Shown here: positions 25,016 to 35,484 of the stretch, one piece after another
Numbering within the stretch: the first letter of the stretch is position 1
Layout of the letters: the number at the start of each line of letters is the position of its first letter
Source of the DNA: Gigaspora rosea
Taxonomy: Eukaryota; Glomeromycota; Glomeromycetes; Diversisporales; Gigasporaceae
Direction of reading: 5' to 3'
DNA: 64,000 bases
NCBI GenBank assembly: GCA_003550325.1
Contig: QKWP01000809.1
Location: forward strand, 14,222-78,221
Position numbers and translations under genes: made by a program
The notes under the pieces: model-generated
What the model was told of the DNA's origin: nothing
Seen by the model: the letters and a program-made list of their open reading frames with translations, nothing else
Database searches by the model: none

Positions 25016-25878
25016 AATTGATAATCCACCTGTCAACTGGAGAATAGGCGAAATGTGGCATGCTTCCATCTAAAAATTTTTCATACTAAGTTAACGATAC
25101 ATGTCCACTAATTTAAAGTTGTAGAGCTCGTCGAGACGCACCTAACGGTGGTTAGATCATCCAAATCGGCCGAGTGGATAGCGAGATATCGTCGAAAAAA
25201 ATTGGCCGAATATATAAAAATCCGTGACGGAAATCACATATGAAAATCACTATAGGCGAAATGTGGAGCGCATCCATCTAAAACTTTTTTCCTTACTAAG
25301 TTAACGATACATGCCCATTAATTAAAAGTTGTAGAGCTCGTTGAGACGCATCTAATGGTGGTTAGATCATCCAAATCGGCCCAATGGATGACGAGATATC
25401 GTCGAAAAACGATTGGCCGACTATATATAAAATCTATGTAAACAAACATTGTTTACATAGAGATTTTATATAGTCGGCCAATCGTTTTCGATGATATCTC
25501 GTCATCCACCGGTCCATTTGGATGATCTAACCACCATTAGATGCGTCTCAACGAGCTCTACAACTTTTAATTAGTGGGCATGTATCGTTAACTTAGTAAG
25601 GAAAAAAGTTTTAGATGGATGCGCTCCACATTTCGCCTATAGTGATTTTCATATTTGATTTCCATCACGGATTTTTATATAGTCGGCCAAGCGTTTTTCG
25701 ATGATATCTTGCCATCCACTGGGCCGATTTGGATGATCTAACCACCGTTAGATGCGTCTTGACGAGCTCTACAACTTTCAATTAGTGGACATATATCGTT
25801 AACTTAGTAAGAAAAAAATTTTATATGGAGGAACGTCACATTTTGCCTATTCTCCAGTTGACAAGTGGATTATCAATT
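25016..25878. mobile_element. 863-bp fold-back palindrome made of a four-times repeated unit
   Basis: The two halves are near-perfect inverted copies around a centre at about 25447 (GTAAACAAACATTGTTTAC). The outer ends are AATTGATAATCCAC and its inverse. Each half contains two direct repeats of about 220 bp. Each repeat holds ATAGGCGAAATGTGG, ACTAAGTTAACGATACATG, GTTGTAGAGCTCGT, GGTTAGATCATCCAAATCGG and GAGATATCGTCGAAAAA. No ORF is present. The transcript of either strand would fold into a long hairpin. This is probably a non-autonomous fold-back transposon. Confidence 0.85.
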
Positions 25879-26795
25879 AATCAATTACAGACTTATATCC
25901 ATATTACTGCGTTAAGCAACAAGTCAGTTTTTGTCTATTATAAGAGTTTTGAAAAATGACTTTAGCTAATTTAATGAAGCCAAAAGTTAAGCAGCTTATT
26001 AAAACACAAGTTATTTCTACTACTCAACTAAATTTTGATTGACCCAAAACATATATGTTCATTTTGGAGGGCAGAAATCTGAGGGGGGTTATGTTAAAAC
26101 TTTCAATGGCCTAATTTACTGAATGTTGCATAATAAAAACATATATGTACGATACATAGACTCAGTGTGCATTAATAAAAATATTTCAAAAGCTTTTTTC
26201 CCTTTATCTTATGTATAAAAAATCAGTTTATTACTTTAAAAAGAACAATTGTTTCTCACATGTAATTTATTATTTTTTTTATTTTATTTTTTTTTAGACT
26301 GAAGCCTTGCTCAGCTTATTGGGCCACACTTTATTAATTAAATGGTTGTATACAAAGACGAGAGTACAACTAGCCACACGTGCACTTTTGGTACATAATT
26401 TAAGTAGTCCACCCGCAGGTTCTACACTAGCTGCTATACCTGCAACCCACTATGGGTGTGGTCTATTCAAAACCCTCTGATCTAAATATACGAATCCACA
26501 AATTATAATGCCAAACAGCCTTAGGGCTAATTTACCTCACAGGCATCCAGTACCTCACAGGTCGAATTAATGAATAATGAGTACATACCAGGTACATAAT
26601 GGGAAACCAGTTTCCCGTTATGTACCCGTTATTCTACCATAGATCTGCCAAATAACCGATACATATCGGGGGCATATAGGATGCATATAGGTAAGATAAT
26701 GGGAGGTAGATCAATATCAGTAATATAATAGTAACATACAGGAACATCCCTTTATCTTACTCTTAGCACTATTTGGACTAAGAGTAAGATAACGG
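25879..26795. other. Non-coding DNA with a perfect hairpin at the LTR insertion site
   Basis: 26300-26560 is moderately GC-rich but shows no ORF. 26565-26750 is the less decayed copy of the 19925 repeat. TATCTTACTCTTAG and CTAAGAGTAAGATA form a 14-bp stem at 26754-26792, ending at the point where the gypsy element begins. Confidence 0.6.
26565..26750 (+). repeat. Repeat copy, inverted relative to 19925-20105
   Basis: Aligns with the reverse complement of the earlier copy. This one keeps more G and C (for example GGGAAACCAGTTTCCCG, ACCGATACATATCGGGGG). Confidence 0.75.
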
Positions 26796-27486
26796 TGTTA
26801 TAGAACGATAGTTTATTATATTACCTTATTATTTTATTATTTTATTTTATTATTATATTTTATTATTATATTGTATTATATTATTATCTTGAGAAGTTAG
26901 AATAGTTGATACCGCTTATAACGATTATCACGCTTATAACGCTTATAACGATTATCACGCTTATAATGCTTATAACGATTATCACGCTTATAACGCTTAT
27001 AACGATTATCACGCTTATAACGCTTATGACGCTTATAACGCTTATGACGCTTATAACGCTTATGTTGCTCTTGTAGATTATAGTGTTTATCATTGTAAAT
27101 TAACGCTTATAACGCTTATTCTAAAATGTATTTAAAGACACAGAATTTCCCTTAGTCAAACTAGACCAAGACACCCCACTTCTCTTATACTTAATATACA
27201 TCTTGTACTGGGATTTCTTAGGAACAGAAACCTAAGGATAGCCCTATCTTAGATTATTAATAAAGAAACTATTTATCTTAATAACACCAAGTTTATTATC
27301 AAGTAATAGTAAAATCGATAATTCCTCATTGAATACTCTCACGAACTGCCCTTAGAGAAGAGTATAATTTCTTACAGACTAAGGAATTATACCTACCTCT
27401 TGGACACCGCTATAAACCGATAAAGGATCCCTGTAGCCGTGTCGTTGTTATAGTAAGGAGTTAAAGAAGGCCTCCCTACTGTAACA
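26796..27486 (+). repeat. 5' LTR, 691 bp
   Basis: Starts TGTTATAGAACG and ends CTACTGTAACA, so the LTR has TGTTA..TAACA ends. It is preceded by ACGG, the presumed target duplication. AATAAA-like words near 27260 could be the poly(A) signal. Confidence 0.85.
26914..27065 (+). repeat. 9-bp minisatellite inside the LTR
   Basis: GCTTATAAC and GATTATCAC/GCTTATGAC units alternate about 17 times; two more units lie at 27103-27120. In the 3' LTR the sequence breaks off exactly where this array should start. Confidence 0.85.
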
Positions 27487-27504
27487 TTTGGTGCCTTCTG
27501 GCGG
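27487..27504 (+). other. Primer-binding site
   Basis: TTTGGTGCCTTCTGGCGG follows the LTR directly. The TGGTGCC core would pair with a tRNA ending GGCACCA. The same TTTGGTGCC follows the LTR of the non-autonomous element at 43767 (minus strand). Confidence 0.7.
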
Positions 27505-27560
27505 AAACATTTAAAACATTTGGATATTATTGAAGATATTTGAAAACCTCTACAACTCTA

Positions 27561-27741
27561 GCTGCTGCTGTTCGTCCTGGAAGTCTCTTTGCCCACGGAC
27601 TCTATAAAACCTATTTTGCTGCTGCCGTTCGTCCTGGAAGACTCTTTGCCCAAGGACTCTATTTATTTTAATTGCTGTTTATTTCTCATAACATTTGCTG
27701 CTGCTGTTCATCCTGGAAGACTCTTTGCCCAAGGATTCTAT
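27561..27741 (+). repeat. Three-fold repeat in the retrotransposon leader
   Basis: A 45-bp motif GCTGCTGCTGTTCGTCCTGG followed by AAGACTCTTTGCCCAAGG is found at 27561, 27618 and 27697. It lies between the primer-binding site and gag, where packaging signals usually lie; a role there is only a guess. Confidence 0.7.
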
Positions 27742-27817
27742 CTATTTAACTAAACTTACTAACAAGATATTACTAACAATTAATTATTTTGAGATTTAGT
27801 CAGGAGTCATAAGGCAT

Positions 27818-30800
27818 ATGACTACTGATATTAACGAATTATATAATCGATATATTAGAAACCACCTAGTAGAACATCATCAAAACTCTGCTCTTCCATT
27901 TCACTCTCTCCAACTACGTGCTCCTGATCTTTCTTGTCAAGAGTGTTATCCTCCCCCTCGCTCTAGTGGTCGTGTTTTTGCTCGAACACCTTTTGGAAGA
28001 TTTTGGCATTGGTATTCTGGTACCTACTCCGCTGATTCCTATACCTCTCAAACTACTGGAAACTTTATTCGCCTGACTGCTACTAGAGACCCTGCTACTA
28101 TCCGTGCTTGTATTCGAGATATTATTTTTAGCTGCCGATATCAAATAGAACTTGACAACCCAAGAGAAATTGCTCTTGCTATTCTTCAACGCTTTACCCA
28201 TCGAACAACTTTACCTCCTCTTGATTTTGCGGACTATACTACTTTTGACCCATACTTAGACACCGATACTGAAAACTATAACCCTCGATATCCGGACTTA
28301 GGATATTCTATTATCGAAGGATCTAGCCCTACTTTTAACACTGTACCTCTTCTTACTACCCCTGAGGATCGCCCCTCTACTCCTCTTGGTTTTAACCTAC
28401 TCCCTTATAGTGAACATAATAGTGATCTTAGCTCTCACACCCCTTCGTTCCAACATACTAGCCTACCTGCAAGTCCTACAGTTTTAGCACCTAATCAACA
28501 AGATATAGACCTTGAAAATTTCTTTGAAACTACCTCTACTTTTAATTTAGATAGACTTTTACCAGATACTACTGAAGAAACTAGTGAAGAAGACCAAGAA
28601 CCTTCCCTAACCTCACCTGTAGACAACTCACCTCCCATTATGGCTGAACGAGCGATTGCTGATGCTGCTACTGCTATTAATACCTTAGCTGCTGCGTTTG
28701 TCCATGGAGGAGTTGAAAGGAATCTTCTTCCTGTTAATTTCTTTAATGGAGATGGAACCCAAGACCCACTCGAATGGTATTCAGAATTCAAGCGTGCTGC
28801 CGTTGCTAACCGATGGAATGCTGCCCGGAAATTAGAACTTGTCCCTGTCTACTTGAAAGGAATTGCCTTAGACTGGTTTTCCTCCCTTACCACTAAGCCC
28901 ACTGTTTTTAGTGATAAGGATAACCAAGATACTAGTTTTAAACACCTGTTTCTAGACCGATTTGTTACCCCAAAACAAAAAGTTATGTGGCAAAAGCAAC
29001 TTTTTGATGTCAAACAAGGTGCCAACTCAGTTGATGACTATATTAACCGGTTCAGAAAACTGAAGCGACGTGTTGACCCTGACGATGACTTCCCTGATGC
29101 CTTTGTAATCCAACTCTTTATCCAAGGCCTTCGTCCTGAGTTTGCTATAAATGTACAAGCCTCTGAACCTGCTGATCTTGATGCTGCTATGAAAACTGCT
29201 CGTAAATGGGAAACTGGAAAACTTATGGCTTCTCCTAATACCGATACAGACCAAGCCATTAAACAACTAACTGAACAAATCGCTCAACTTAGTATTAACC
29301 TCGCGCAGAAGCAACCACCTGCTAACCTCTCGGTAAACTATGCTGATTCCCCTAAACAAGCCAATCCGATTAAACAACCTCCTACCTGCCATTATTGTGG
29401 TCGAACCGGACACTTTATTGCACATTGTCGTCTTAAAAAGAAGAATCAAAGTAATGAACGAGGAAGAAACAGACAGTCCAATAATAACAACTATCGACGT
29501 GACTCTTATAGAAACAGATCTAGAAGTCAAGATAATAGAGACCGAGATTATTACAATAGAGACCGAAGCCGCTCTAGAAATAGAAATAATCGTAATGATC
29601 GAGATGACTACCGATCTAGAAGTCGAGACCGATCTTCTTCTTGGAGACCTAGCAACCGAACCCCCTCACCCTACTACAGAAATGTTAACTATCTTGATGG
29701 AACTCCTTCTACCACTACCACTACCAACTCACCTCTTAGTCCACAAAAATGGGAAACGTTCCTAGACAACCCTTCTGTTCGTACTGCACTATCTTCTTAC
29801 TTGTACGAAGAAGCTAAAACTGCTAATTTGATCCAGACATCTGCTTATACTACACCTGTCAAATGTAATGTTAAAATCAATCAAAAACCACAAGAAGCTA
29901 TTATTGACAGTGGAGCCTCTATCAGCATGATCGCACACCAATTAGTCCAAGATCTAGGATTAAAAATAGAACAAGCCTCTCTTAGCCTTATCATACCTGC
30001 TACTGGAACCCCTTCTCGTCCTTTGGGAATTATTCGAGACTTACCTATAGAAATAGATGGTGCTATTATTCCTATTACCGTTGAAGTAGTCCCTGCCACC
30101 TCTTACTCATTATTGCTTGGAAATGACTGGTCAAAGAAAGTTGAAGCCAGTTACAATTGGAAAAATGGATGCTACTCTTTTAAGTGGAAAAACAAGAAAC
30201 ATACCGTTCCTACTTCCTATGAAAGTAACCAACCATTACCCTCACAACCTACTGTTACCGACCCTGCTGAATTAGACACTTATGAACAGGAATACTTAGT
30301 CCCTCAAGAAGCTTATGCTTTTATCACCACCCATGAACCAGACATTACCCCTACCTCTGATGATGATACCAACCCATGGATTATCCACCAGCCTAGACAT
30401 AGAAAGCGTGCCCCTCCTAACTCTCGTGTATGTGGCAATTGTGGCTCACCTGAACATCTCTTTGCCAACTGCCCTACCAACCGTTGTAATCGCTGTCGAC
30501 AGGATGGACATATTGCTGTCCACTGCCCACAACAAGTACCAAAGCGGACCTCTTGCCGTACCTGCAATGGTAATGACCATTTGTACCGAAACTGCCCTGA
30601 AAATATTTGTCATACCTGTAGAGCAACTGGACATATTGCCGTTGACTGTTCTTTTGGAGCCCTTAAGGAACAGAACCGAATTTGCCAATGTGGATGTAAT
30701 CCGGATGATATTGAAGCCCGTCGAATGTATAACTTTAGTACAAGGCGTACTCACCACTGCTGTCACTGCAAGAAACCAAATAGACCAGAAGACCTACAAG

Positions 30801-31753
30801 TTCTTAACAATCAGTTTGTTTGCCGAGGATGTGTCTCTGACTATTATTATGAACTCCCTCTTGATGACCCTCAACGTATATATTATTATAGCCATGGAGA
30901 AGGACGTGGAACCCTTGTCCAATGTAAAATCTGTGGAGAAACTAGACCTACCTCTAAGATGAATAATCTAGAAAGCCTAGAACAAGCCCTTTGGTTTTGT
31001 GACCTTGAACACCTCTATGCTTATAAAGCAGGACAGGATGTTCTCTACAATGCAAATTATAATTTGTGGACCAGAATCAGACATTATACCGAGTCCAACA
31101 GGAGTGCTGGATCTCAGTATGAAATGAACCAGACCCGTATCTTCCGACTTGCAAAGATTTTCTTACAAGAATTGGACCAAAGCCTGACTGAAGCCTTAGA
31201 ACCTTTAATGACTGATCGTATTAACCAACCTTTGAGTCAGGAAGAAATGCAATTAGTACTTCGTGCTGAACATGGTATATTAGAAGGGAATGAAGAATTT
31301 CAATTACAACAGACCCTTGAAATTTCCTTCGACACTAGCCATCCTGAATTCTGTAAAGAAACTGCTCTCGCTAATCTTAGAAGAAACTTCTCAGACACCC
31401 CTATTGACCTCTGCAAGGAATGTCTTCATGTTAAGCACCAGGAAGAACTTGATGAACATGATGGATACTGTACAGAATGTGTACCTCCACCACCACCAAT
31501 ATTCGAACCAGAACCAGAAGTTATATATATAGAACCTATTCAAAGTGATCAAAATACTGTCACTATCGAAGTTTTTGAAACATTACAACAACAAGTTGTC
31601 CAACAGAACCAGACCATTGAACAACTTCAACAACAAGTCCAAAAACTTGAAAACTTTAATCAACAATTACTTCGCCTTATTCACCAAGACACCCAGTACC
31701 TACAACAAAGAACTGAAACCCTTGCTACCCTGTTCGCAAATACAAATTTTTAG
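27818..31753 (+). CDS. Gag-protease polyprotein with an unusual zinc-rich C-terminal extension (1311 aa)
   Basis: Starts at ATG 27818. Residues 1-290 are an acidic, Ser/Thr/Pro-rich region of unknown role. Residues 300-465 are a Retrotrans_gag capsid domain (LPVNFFNGDGTQDPLEWYSE..). A CCHC knuckle lies near 523 (CHYCGRTGHFIAHC), followed by an Arg/Ser/Asp-rich stretch to about 620. The aspartic protease has its active site near 695 (IIDSGASISMIA). Past the protease the protein does not stop. Four more zinc knuckles follow (about 872-945: CGNCGSPEHLFANC, CNRCRQDGHIAVHC, CRTCNGNDHLYRNC, CHTCRATGHIAVDC). Further Cys-pair motifs lie near 980, 1036 and 1198, and a Gln-rich coiled coil at about 1250-1305. 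The frame is intact. It should form virus-like particles, bind RNA and mature Gag/Pol. The tail after the protease is not standard for the family. Confidence 0.92.
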   Translation: MTTDINELYNRYIRNHLVEHHQNSALPFHSLQLRAPDLSCQECYPPPRSSGRVFARTPFGRFWHWYSGTYSADSYTSQTTGNFIRLTATRDPATIRACIRDIIFSCRYQIELDNPREIALAILQRFTHRTTLPPLDFADYTTFDPYLDTDTENYNPRYPDLGYSIIEGSSPTFNTVPLLTTPEDRPSTPLGFNLLPYSEHNSDLSSHTPSFQHTSLPASPTVLAPNQQDIDLENFFETTSTFNLDRLLPDTTEETSEEDQEPSLTSPVDNSPPIMAERAIADAATAINTLAAAFVHGGVERNLLPVNFFNGDGTQDPLEWYSEFKRAAVANRWNAARKLELVPVYLKGIALDWFSSLTTKPTVFSDKDNQDTSFKHLFLDRFVTPKQKVMWQKQLFDVKQGANSVDDYINRFRKLKRRVDPDDDFPDAFVIQLFIQGLRPEFAINVQASEPADLDAAMKTARKWETGKLMASPNTDTDQAIKQLTEQIAQLSINLAQKQPPANLSVNYADSPKQANPIKQPPTCHYCGRTGHFIAHCRLKKKNQSNERGRNRQSNNNNYRRDSYRNRSRSQDNRDRDYYNRDRSRSRNRNNRNDRDDYRSRSRDRSSSWRPSNRTPSPYYRNVNYLDGTPSTTTTTNSPLSPQKWETFLDNPSVRTALSSYLYEEAKTANLIQTSAYTTPVKCNVKINQKPQEAIIDSGASISMIAHQLVQDLGLKIEQASLSLIIPATGTPSRPLGIIRDLPIEIDGAIIPITVEVVPATSYSLLLGNDWSKKVEASYNWKNGCYSFKWKNKKHTVPTSYESNQPLPSQPTVTDPAELDTYEQEYLVPQEAYAFITTHEPDITPTSDDDTNPWIIHQPRHRKRAPPNSRVCGNCGSPEHLFANCPTNRCNRCRQDGHIAVHCPQQVPKRTSCRTCNGNDHLYRNCPENICHTCRATGHIAVDCSFGALKEQNRICQCGCNPDDIEARRMYNFSTRRTHHCCHCKKPNRPEDLQVLNNQFVCRGCVSDYYYELPLDDPQRIYYYSHGEGRGTLVQCKICGETRPTSKMNNLESLEQALWFCDLEHLYAYKAGQDVLYNANYNLWTRIRHYTESNRSAGSQYEMNQTRIFRLAKIFLQELDQSLTEALEPLMTDRINQPLSQEEMQLVLRAEHGILEGNEEFQLQQTLEISFDTSHPEFCKETALANLRRNFSDTPIDLCKECLHVKHQEELDEHDGYCTECVPPPPPIFEPEPEVIYIEPIQSDQNTVTIEVFETLQQQVVQQNQTIEQLQQQVQKLENFNQQLLRLIHQDTQYLQQRTETLATLFANTNF
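31744..31753 (+). promoter_or_regulatory. Candidate -1 ribosomal frameshift site at the Gag-protease/Pol junction
   Basis: The last codons are ACA AAT TTT TAG. Positions 31744-31750 read A AAT TTT, a perfect X XXY YYZ slippery heptamer in the Gag frame, directly abutting the stop. Slipping back one base enters the Pol frame, which is open from 31717 and has no ATG until 32128, inside reverse transcriptase. A shift would therefore make Gag-protease-Pol. The nearby downstream sequence offers only a weak stem (GTTG..CAAC). A one-base loss in a T-run that once gave a single ORF is the main alternative. Confidence 0.6.
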
Positions 31754-34606
31754 ATAATCCTAGGCATGATGGCAAACTACCTGTTGACTCAGACAACTGT
31801 ATTAACAGACCTCTTAAACCCCCTGAACACCCTATAAATTTAGTACCTACCCCTGTATATAGTATAGACACCCTTATCCCCTATGAGGAATATACGTTGA
31901 CCCCAACTACTTCATTAAACACAGATCCTCTTGCTGCAGATCAAGGACTTAAATTTAGACACTTACTTGAGAAATTTGCAGACATTTTCGCAACAGACAT
32001 TGATGAATTAGGAAGGACTGACTTAGTTTCTCATCGTATTTTTACAGAAGATGTACCACCCATTCGCTCTAGACCCTATTCTATACCTCCAAGTGAACAG
32101 ACATTTATTAAAGAGGAAATCCAACGAATGATGAAACATAAACTTATCCGACCTTCAAATAGTCCCTGGACTTCCCCTGTTGTTCTAGTCAAGAAGAAAA
32201 ATGGCAAATTACGCTTCTGTGTAGACTACCGAAAACTTAACAATGTTACTAAAAAGGATGCATACCCTCTACCTCGTATTGATGAAATGTTAAATACTCT
32301 TGCTGGATCGCATTGGTTTTCTACTTTGGACCTTGCAAGTGGATATTGGCAAGTAGCTATGCACCCTCGTGATAAAGAAAAGACTGCTTTTGTAACTCGC
32401 TATGGAATGTACGAGTTCAATGTGATGCCTTTTGGACTTTGTAATGCCCCTGCTACGTTCCAAAGACTAATGGACCGAGTTTATGAAGGGATTGCTTGGA
32501 AATTTGTAGTAGTATACTTGGATGATACTATAGTATACTCTCGAACATTCGATGACCACCTGAAGCACTTGAATGAAGTGTTTCACAGAATCAAACAAGC
32601 TGGTTTGCGACTTAATATCGAGAAATGTAACTTTTGGATGCAAAGATTACCCTTCTTAGGCCATATAATTGCACCTAGTGGAATAGCCCCTGACCCTACC
32701 AAAATTGAAGCCGTACAAAAGATCCAACCACCGCAGAATATAACCCAACTTCGCTCATTCTTGGGATTAGCTGGATACTATAGACAATTTATCCAAAATT
32801 TCTCTGCTATTGCTAAACCCTTAAATCGATTGTTACAAAAAGACGAACCATATCGATGGACCCATATTCAACAGGAAGCTTTTAATGAACTAAAAGACCG
32901 ACTTACTGCTGCCCCTATATTAGCCTACCCTAATTTCAGAAAGACCTTTATCTTGGCCACCGATGCTTCTTACTATGGATTTGGTGCTACTCTCAGTCAA
33001 TTGGACCAAAATCATAAGGAACACCCCATTGCCTATGCAAGCAAAAGTCTACGAAAAGAAGAAGTAAACTACGGCGCAACCGAACTAGAATGTGCTGCTG
33101 TAGTATGGGCAATCGAACACTTTCATAAATACCTAGGCGCTACCAAGTTCATCTTAGTTACAGACCATTCAGCATTGAAATGGCTACGTACTTCTGAACC
33201 TAAAGGAAGAATTGGAAGATGGATTCTTAAACTCCAACCTTATAACTTTGAAATCTTTCACAAACCTGGAAGAATCCACTCTAATGTTGATGCTCTATCA
33301 CGCCTACTGACCCAGACACTTAAATCATCTAAATCATGAATTTAAACCGATATAGCCAACTTTATGATTACCTAGAATCAGACAAGTTACCAGACGAATT
33401 TACTACTATGAAAAGAAACAACTAATTAACCAGGCTAGATATTTTGAAATTAGACATAACCTCTTATATAAGAAGAACCGAAAAGATCCAGAACACCCCT
33501 TTCGAGTTATTAAATAGACAGAAGTAGAACCGATCCTATACATGATGCATAAACACCCTACTGCTGGACATTTGGGAACCGATGCTATGTACTATAAAAT
33601 AGCTGAACGATATTATTGGGATCAAATGTATCGAGACGTCCAAGAATATGTAAAGACTTGTGAAACATGCCAAAAGAGACTTAAAGGACGCAGAAAAGAA
33701 CCTCTCCATCCTATCCAAATAGGACGTGCTTTTGAAAGGATTGGAATTGACCTTGTCAGACCCTTACCTATAACTGCTCAAACCAATCGTTACATCATTG
33801 TTGCTACTGACTATCTAACAAGATGGCCAGAAGCCAAAGCTATCCCTGATGCTGGAGCCAGTACTCTCGCACAATTTATTTTTGAAGAAATTATCTGTAG
33901 ACACGGAACTCCAAAGATTATACTTTCTGACCAAGGAAGAAACTTTATTAGCGAAACTGTACGGATTCTATGTGAAAAGTTTCTTATCAAACATAAATTC
34001 TCTTTACCATACCACCCACAGACAAATAGAATAGTTGAAAGACTTAATCGAACATTATTTGAATCTCTCGCGAAAGTAAATAAACAGATGATTGGGATTT
34101 ACACATACCTGCTGTTCTCTTAGCTTATCGAACAAAGAGACATGCTACTACTGGATACACTCCATTCCAGTTAGTTTATGGTAGACAAGCCACGCTACCC
34201 ATAGAAGCACTTATTCCTGTATATCCTAAAGTAATTAAGGATATAGTAATTAATATACAAGACAGTATATTACAACGAGCTTACGAATTAATAGACAAAT
34301 TGCCAACCATACAAGAAGAAGCCCGAGAAAATACTAGGAAATCACAAGAAAAACAGAAAAAGTACTTCGATAAAAAGGTGAAAGAAGAAACCTTTGAAAT
34401 TGGAGAAAAAGTATGGATATAACGAAAAGAAATAGAAATGTCTCGCTCTGCTAAATTTGAGGATAAAAGAATTGGCCCCTTTATAATTCAAGCGAAATTA
34501 AACAATGGTGCTTATAAACTTCGAGATATGGAAGGAAAAACCTTACAGAAATATTATAATAGTGATAGACTTGCTAAATATTACGAGAAACAGATAGGGA
34601 ACCTAT
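31750..34606 (+). pseudogene. Pol: reverse transcriptase, RNase H, integrase; broken in the integrase part
   Basis: The frame 31717-33339 carries reverse transcriptase (SPWTSPVVLVKKKNGKLRF.., YLDD at about 32517) and RNase H (ILATDASYYGFGA, TELECAAVVW, VTDHSALKW, NVDALSR). It stops at TGA 33337. Beyond it lie a frameshift near 33405, TAG at 33515, and the H2C2 zinc finger (HKHPTAGHLGTD..CETCQKR). The integrase catalytic core follows, with visible D, D and E (GIDLVRPLP, ILSDQGRNF, IVERLNRTL; ORF 33542-34123). A frameshift near 34093 and TAA at 34420 precede a C-terminal SH3-like tail. The polymerase half looks functional; the integrase half does not. The product would copy the element RNA and insert the cDNA. 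Confidence 0.9.
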
Positions 34607-34775
34607 AATTGTAATTGAAAATTAGAAATTTCTGGAAGAAATTTATTGTGAAAGGGAGTGACATTTGTGTAAAACTTTGTGCACAAGCCCCATGAAAATC
34701 TTCGTATTACACTAACATTTATATAATCCTACACTCCGATTGAAATTTTCCTGAAATATTATCAAAACCCCTAAA

Positions 34776-35465
34776 ATGGAATCTATCACTCTACAACCCA
34801 ATACTATACTCGCTCTTCGAAACTTTCTTTATATTTGGAGACAAGACCCTGCTGCCCAATACAATTTAGGAATTTTTATTCAAAATGTAATCCTATGGGA
34901 TGACCAAAATCCAGAACAAGTAATTGATATTACCCCAAAGGAAGAAACAGAACCCCTTGTCGAACTTAATGAATTACTGCGACCATTTGATGAAGACATA
35001 AAAGCCCTTTTATCTGAAAAACTGATTGATAAACATAAAGCGATGACTCCATTGCTAAAAGACTTGACCCAGACTCTTAACCCTCAAAAGACCACCCGAA
35101 CAAGTCCTTTTTTTCGAGAAACTTGGACCGCACAAGTTGATAAGATCCTACAAGACCTACCTAAGTTTAAACAATCTAGCCGAGAACAAAGACAGGATGT
35201 TGAAGCCCATTATTATTTGGGAACAATAATAGAGAAACAGACCGAATATAGAGACCAAATTAGAGAACAAATTCGAAAGGTAAAAAGAAACCAGAAAGCT
35301 AAAAACATCTGGAAAGAAGCCCAGAGAATTAGAAAAATCTTTACAATTTGTCCCAAGGACTTAATGTACCAAACCAATTACCTTTCTGTGACCCAGGTGT
35401 CTAAACTGAAAGATGAGGTTTACGCCGCTCTATTGGATGAATTAGAGAAGGAATTTACGGAGTAA
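34776..35465 (+). CDS. Extra ORF downstream of pol, unknown function (229 aa)
   Basis: An intact frame in the position where env sits in retroviruses, but with no signal peptide, membrane segment or Cys pattern, so it is not an envelope. It is hydrophilic and predicted mostly helical, with an acidic centre (TPKEETEPLVELNELL) and a strongly charged C-terminal half (residues about 130-185). The start is the first ATG after the 170-bp non-coding spacer behind pol. Its frame has survived while integrase decayed, which suggests selection or young age. Its expression signal is unknown; a spliced or internal transcript would be needed. I do not recognise the family. Confidence 0.75.
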   Translation: MESITLQPNTILALRNFLYIWRQDPAAQYNLGIFIQNVILWDDQNPEQVIDITPKEETEPLVELNELLRPFDEDIKALLSEKLIDKHKAMTPLLKDLTQTLNPQKTTRTSPFFRETWTAQVDKILQDLPKFKQSSREQRQDVEAHYYLGTIIEKQTEYRDQIREQIRKVKRNQKAKNIWKEAQRIRKIFTICPKDLMYQTNYLSVTQVSKLKDEVYAALLDELEKEFTE

Positions 35466-35484
35466 ATTTCTTAAGGGACGAAAA

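Noticed and set aside
27914-30766. Several antisense and alternate-frame open frames over the gypsy Gag-protease ORF
   Set aside because: Shadows of a long, clearly coding frame.
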